NCBI GenBank assembly: GCA_964384025.1 | Contig: CAYLJJ010000011.1 | Span: 1-64,000 of the forward strand | Source: CAYLJJ01 sp964384025 | GTDB taxonomy: Bacteria > Myxococcota_A > Bradymonadia > UBA7976 > UBA1532 | Direction: 5' to 3' | DNA: 64,000 nucleotides | In this document: in pieces, positions 60,464 through 64,000 of the stretch | Layout: each line of letters begins with the position of its first letter | Position numbering within the stretch: position 1 is the stretch's first letter | The notes under the pieces: generated by a model | Database searches by the model: none | What the model was told of the DNA's origin: nothing | Seen by the model: only the letters and a program-made list of their open reading frames with translations | Program-made: the position numbers and the translations under genes

Positions 60464-61442
60464 CATGCTCATCTTTATTCTACTTATCTCTCCAGAAGGT
60501 CTACCTGAAACATTTTCACCGCGTGATACTCTCACAGCCTCACATCTAAACACTTTGATCTCTTGGATTGGACAATTAGAGGCTGAAATCTCCACTCTAA
60601 GAGATCGGATAGAGATATTAGAACGTGTGATTTCAGGCAGTTCTCAAGAGCACCCAGCGAGTTCTTGCTTGTCGGCTAAGAATGCAGGGATGGCTCGTTC
60701 TGGACTTGTCTGGATTCAGCTTGGAGATGATGGTCCGATTCATCAGCTTTATTGTGATCAAGAATTTGATGGAGGTGGATGGATTCTTGTTTCAAACAGC
60801 GTTTCTGGTGCTAATTCCATTGAATTTTGGAGAGAAGAAAATCCATATCTTGTACGTGGATCTGCTTCATTGAATAGCGACTACCATAATGGATGTGCCA
60901 CAATATATGGATACAACGGATGTAATGGAGATTTTTTTGGCGACAGTGATGTTTTTGATGTAGATTATAGGAGCCGGAATAATAATTTCCAAGGGATGGA
61001 ATTTATAGATATAGCTGAAGATTTAAGAGGAAACTTTCACATTCTTACAAGGGGGGTAGCAACAACCATCTCTAAGGTTCAAGATGAATATAGTAATATT
61101 TTCCATTTTGTATTTTCTCATAGTGGACATGATCATGCGCTCTGTAACGAAGACCTACCTGCATCTGCATGTCGAGCTCATTTTGCTAACGTAGCTTGGA
61201 TCTCAAATGAGGATGTTTGTAGAACATATCATCATATGACAGATTTAGGAAACTATGGTGAAAACGATGAATACGGCACATATCACGAAGGACCAGGCAA
61301 CTATTATTATTGGGGGTGTTTTCCTGGCTCTGACGGGGCGAAAAATGGTCCTAGTGTTCGCATAGATATCCTCAATGGAGGAGAAGCAACACTACAATTT
61401 TTGCGAGTCAAGAGAATCTCACGCTTTATGCGTGAGTACTAA
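60456..61442 (+). CDS. Secreted fibrinogen-like domain protein
   Basis: 328 aa, with GGGAG six bases before the ATG. The N-terminus is weakly hydrophobic (MLIFILLISPEGLP) and may be a signal peptide. A short coiled coil follows (LNTLISWIGQLEAEISTLRDRIEILERVI in heptads; residues about 30-62), which would trimerise the protein. The rest is fibrinogen-like (SSCLSAKNAG, QLYCDQEFDGGGWILV), as in the C-terminal part of the protein at 227. The DNA from about 60780 is AT-rich. A lectin-like binding role is inferred. Confidence 0.75.
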   Translation: MNSMLIFILLISPEGLPETFSPRDTLTASHLNTLISWIGQLEAEISTLRDRIEILERVISGSSQEHPASSCLSAKNAGMARSGLVWIQLGDDGPIHQLYCDQEFDGGGWILVSNSVSGANSIEFWREENPYLVRGSASLNSDYHNGCATIYGYNGCNGDFFGDSDVFDVDYRSRNNNFQGMEFIDIAEDLRGNFHILTRGVATTISKVQDEYSNIFHFVFSHSGHDHALCNEDLPASACRAHFANVAWISNEDVCRTYHHMTDLGNYGENDEYGTYHEGPGNYYYWGCFPGSDGAKNGPSVRIDILNGGEATLQFLRVKRISRFMREY

Positions 61443-61454
61443 AATCAACGAGGC

Positions 61455-61856
61455 TCAGGCCCACTCATAACGACAACTCTTACAACGTCGGCGGTGGTTG
61501 CTGCGAAAAAGGGGCAGCCCCAGCAAGATCACCACCGAGAAAAGAAAACCGATACTCCACCTCCGCTTGGCTGAGATGCACTCTAGCTCCTCCCCTCCAC
61601 AGTGAGGACAGCGCGCAACCATCCCCTCTTGCTTGGCCCCCTGTTCTTGAGCTTGAGTCAGGATCTCCAGAGCGGTCTCAAGCTGTGCCTTGGGGACCTG
61701 AAGCTTGACACCTCCTAGGGCGTTAGAGAGTAGCCAGTCGGTGTTGATGGTGTGCTCATCCTCAAGACGACAGGGGATCCCCTCCGACTCCAATCGTCCC
61801 AGGAGCATCCGTGCTTCGAGGCCATCTCTCAGGCGCGCTAGATCTGACCATTCCAT
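61455..61856 (-). CDS. DUF2007-type protein with zinc ribbon and membrane segment
   Basis: About 133 aa from the ATG at 61856, which has AAAGGAG six bases upstream; a TTG six bases earlier is less well placed. The N-terminal half is DUF2007-like (EARMLLGRLESEGIPCRLED, GGVKLQVPKAQLETALEIL). A zinc ribbon pairs CPHCGGEE with CKSCRYEW around one membrane segment (IGFLFSVVILLGLPLF). The family is described as putative signal-transducing but has no established function. Convergent with the fibrinogen-like gene. Confidence 0.8.
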   Translation of the reverse strand: MEWSDLARLRDGLEARMLLGRLESEGIPCRLEDEHTINTDWLLSNALGGVKLQVPKAQLETALEILTQAQEQGAKQEGMVARCPHCGGEELECISAKRRWSIGFLFSVVILLGLPLFRSNHRRRCKSCRYEWA

Positions 61857-61956
61857 CTTCAACTCCTTTGCTAAAGACTATTTTTCCTAAATACGAAGAT
61901 AAGAGCCCCATTTTAGGGCACTATAGAGCGACCGCTTTATTCCCTGGAAGGTCCAG

Positions 61957-64000
61957 ATGAAATATAGTCCTCTCATTCTTCTCCCACTTCTCCTTGCCTG
62001 TGAATCTGAGCTGCGCCCTCAAGAGAGCAGAGAACAAAATTTGACCAAGAGCGAGGGGGGGAGCAATGGCAACTGGGACTACTGCAACGACGGAACCTGT
62101 ATCACTGGGGAGGGAGACTGTGATCTGGATGGTCACTGCAGTGGAGATCTCATCTGCGGCCCTAAGAATGGCCTTCGCTTTGGCCTAAAGGCAGCACACG
62201 ATGTTTGCTGGCCTGCCCATTGTGAGAGCGGACTCCAGGATGGAGATGAGACCGGCGTGGACAGTGGCGGGAGCTGTGATCTCCAGGTCTGTAACGGCCA
62301 ACTGGGCGCCTATGACTTCTGTAGCGCCGTCTGCCCTTGTAACTCCGGTGAAGGGGATTGCGATGCAGATGGACACTGCCTTGGGGCGCTTATCTGCGGG
62401 GATGACAACGGTCCTCGGTTTGCTCAGGGGCGCAGAATTGATGTCTGTTGGCCTGCTCACTGTGAAAACGGGGTTCTGGATGGAGATGAAACCGGCGTAG
62501 ACCGTGGGGGGAGCTGCGATGGGGAAACTAACTGCTTCTCAGGGAACAATGGAGATTTTGATTACTGTAGTCTGGATTGCACCTGTGCGATGGGTCAGGG
62601 AGATTGCGACGCGGACAGCCACTGTGCGGAGGGCTTAGCCTGTGGAAGCAACAACGGCCCTCGTTTCGGATTGGGACGTACGATAGATGTTTGCTGGCCT
62701 TCTGACTGCTTTGAGAACGTTTGGAACTACTGTCGAGATGGTTGCCCCTGCTATGAGGGGGAAGGGGACTGCGATAAAGACAGTGACTGCGTGACTGGGT
62801 TGATCTGCAGCCCCATATCCAACGGGGGAAATTGGGGCCTACCCTCCTCTGCTAACACCTGTATTCAGCCTCCCCCTCAAGATCTGGGGGTTGACGCCGC
62901 CCCTGTTGATGCTGGGGTCTCTGACTCAGGGGGGGGAGGGCTGGAGATCTGCAACGGTATTGATGATGATGGGGATCAGCAGGTGGATGAAGCTCCCGCC
63001 TGCCTTTGTAGTTTCTCAAGTGACCCCAGTATGTTGAGTCTAGGAGAGGCCAGCAATACCCCCTTTGGCCTGGATCGAGGAGCAGGGCTGGTTCTCTGGC
63101 AGCGAGCTTCAGAGGAGCTTTGGGCGGCAGTTCCTGGAGGCAGCGCTCAATCGGTCTTAAGCCCCCCTGCGGGAACCCTGGGCTTTCACGCCGATCTGGT
63201 CGCTGATGGAGGCACCTTCTTGGCGGCGCTCTCAGGAAACGACATGAAGTTCTGGCATATGGGATCTGCGTGGCAGATTCTCCGCAACGAGAACCTCAAC
63301 AATGAAACCCTCCCCAGTCGCCCCAGGGTGATCGCCCATGATGAAGATCATCCCCTGGCCTTCTTTGCAGTGGGTCCAGGGGACGCAAGGGTGCTGAGGA
63401 TGGCCGCCTATGATATTCCTCAGACGATCCTCTCTGCTGCCAGCAGCCCATTGACACAGGGAGGAGATCCAACAGTCTCAGCTGCCACCGGGGATCTAGC
63501 TCCCGCCCTGGCGCGGCTCAGCGATGGTCGCTACTTCCTGGCCCTGCCCTGGGGTGGAGATCAGATCCGCCTGGGCTTCGCCAGTCTACACTCCGGTTTT
63601 CAGATGGATTTTGAGCATTATGGAGACTTGAGCCTCTTGGGGAGCCCAGATGACCTGCACTTAGCAGTCTCAAATGACACAGCGCTCTTGGCGATACGCT
63701 CTGGAGATCAGGTCAGTCTCAAAGCGATCAGCTGGGGAGGGGCCTTTGATCCCGCCCCCGCCATCTCCCTCCCTGAGGCGTTAAGTCACCCAGGCTTTTC
63801 GCTGATGCCAATTCAAGGCGTTGCAGGCTTCTGGGGCTTCTATGAGGTCACGGGGGATTTACGTTGGCAGGTCTTCAATCCTCAGGGAGCCCCTGTAGGT
63901 GCCCTGCAGACGGTGGACACGCTGGACTTCCCCGTTTATAGCCACACCTTCCTGTCTGGAGATCAGCCCCGCGTGATCTGGATGGCAGACAATGGCGTGA
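61957..64000 (+). CDS. Repeat-containing lipoprotein, 3' end beyond window
   Basis: At least 681 codons, open to the window end. ATG at 61957 with GGAAGG upstream; lipobox LLLAC at about residue 14. After a short spacer come four Cys-rich units of the form GEGDCDxDxHCxxxLICGxxNG, three followed by DVCWPxxC and two by DGDETGVDxGGSC. An acidic Pro linker leads to ICNGIDDDGDQQVDE, the 'putative metal-binding motif' seen in Myxococcota proteins. The remainder, from about residue 355, is a long beta-rich region with no recognised family, possibly a propeller. Divergent from the DUF2007 gene. Confidence 0.78.
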   Translation, partial: MKYSPLILLPLLLACESELRPQESREQNLTKSEGGSNGNWDYCNDGTCITGEGDCDLDGHCSGDLICGPKNGLRFGLKAAHDVCWPAHCESGLQDGDETGVDSGGSCDLQVCNGQLGAYDFCSAVCPCNSGEGDCDADGHCLGALICGDDNGPRFAQGRRIDVCWPAHCENGVLDGDETGVDRGGSCDGETNCFSGNNGDFDYCSLDCTCAMGQGDCDADSHCAEGLACGSNNGPRFGLGRTIDVCWPSDCFENVWNYCRDGCPCYEGEGDCDKDSDCVTGLICSPISNGGNWGLPSSANTCIQPPPQDLGVDAAPVDAGVSDSGGGGLEICNGIDDDGDQQVDEAPACLCSFSSDPSMLSLGEASNTPFGLDRGAGLVLWQRASEELWAAVPGGSAQSVLSPPAGTLGFHADLVADGGTFLAALSGNDMKFWHMGSAWQILRNENLNNETLPSRPRVIAHDEDHPLAFFAVGPGDARVLRMAAYDIPQTILSAASSPLTQGGDPTVSAATGDLAPALARLSDGRYFLALPWGGDQIRLGFASLHSGFQMDFEHYGDLSLLGSPDDLHLAVSNDTALLAIRSGDQVSLKAISWGGAFDPAPAISLPEALSHPGFSLMPIQGVAGFWGFYEVTGDLRWQVFNPQGAPVGALQTVDTLDFPVYSHTFLSGDQPRVIWMADNGV
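62066..62800 (+). repeat. Four Cys-rich GDCDxDxHC coding repeats
   Basis: Inside the lipoprotein gene at 61957, units begin GEGDCDLDGHC, GEGDCDADGHC, GQGDCDADSHC and GEGDCDKDSDC, and the first three continue to DVCWP. The spacing is about 80-90 codons. The fourth unit is diverged and shorter. Confidence 0.75.

Noticed and set aside
1..64000. tRNA, rRNA, insertion sequences, prophage genes and CRISPR arrays
   Set aside because: None was seen by eye. The SGLDAD repeats resemble some phage tail fibres, but no other phage gene is present and both proteins have signal peptides.

Overview
The window looks like a chromosomal segment of a Gram-negative, flagellated member of the Myxococcota or an older 'Deltaproteobacteria' relative, possibly of the Bradymonadales type. 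The lines of evidence are a MYXO-CTERM-like tail (GCxC, hydrophobic stretch, Arg-rich end) on a subtilase, four myxococcal Cys-rich repeats (CDDGN..GDGC), lipoproteins with Asp/Gln-rich spacers, Ser/Thr kinases next to FHA and sigma-54 proteins, and a proximal flagellar gene order. This placement is inference; there is no rRNA or tRNA gene to confirm it. Most genes are GC-rich, but several secreted-protein genes, or parts of genes, are visibly AT-rich.

Layout. 227-8157: two paralogous secreted proteins with the same N-terminal scaffold and five SGLDAD-type repeats but different C-terminal modules (fibrinogen-like versus Gly-rich), on either side of a large Cys-rich lipoprotein. 8454-13464: a calcium-loop subtilase with a MYXO-CTERM-like tail, overlapping a TPR protein gene. 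13555-22971: a compact flagellar operon flgB-flgC-fliE-fliF-fliG-fliH-fliI-motE-like-fliK-flgD-flgE, preceded by a good sigma-54 promoter candidate and followed by a probable terminator and a 713-bp gene-free gap rich in repeats. 23685-28389: AtoE-type transporter, cupin protein, small lipoprotein, and NAD-dependent DNA ligase. 28542-32622: a multidomain hybrid kinase overlapping a signal-peptidase-I-like protein that lacks the catalytic residues. 32871-39510: HEAT-repeat lipoprotein, FHA-GAF-sigma54 activator, deoxynucleoside kinase, Ser/Thr kinase with PEGA domain, and a Gly/Ala-repeat lipoprotein. 39610-47405: GST, then an envelope-glycan run of FAD-dependent oxidoreductase, GT2, NodB deacetylase, LysM lytic transglycosylase and an alkaline-phosphatase-superfamily protein. 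47406-55658: mostly minus-strand genes, including an unknown 777-aa protein, an orphan GspF-like protein, a second hybrid kinase and a zinc-ribbon pseudokinase; thioredoxin is the plus-strand exception. 55773-58292: lspA and two tandem lgt genes. 58324-61442: AT-rich secreted-protein genes ending in a second fibrinogen-like protein. 61455-64000: a DUF2007/zinc-ribbon protein and the 5' part of a repeat-containing lipoprotein that runs off the window.

How it fits together. The window is dominated by cell-envelope biology: flagellum assembly, lipoprotein maturation (lspA, lgt, lgt) and its many likely clients (at least seven lipobox proteins here), peptidoglycan and glycan modification, and signalling. 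The points most worth following up are the inactive signal-peptidase homologue coupled to a hybrid kinase, the pseudokinase facing the lipoprotein-processing operon, the tandem Lgt pair with a Cys-rich insert in one copy, the scaffold-plus-swappable-tip surface proteins, and the repeat-rich gap after flgE.
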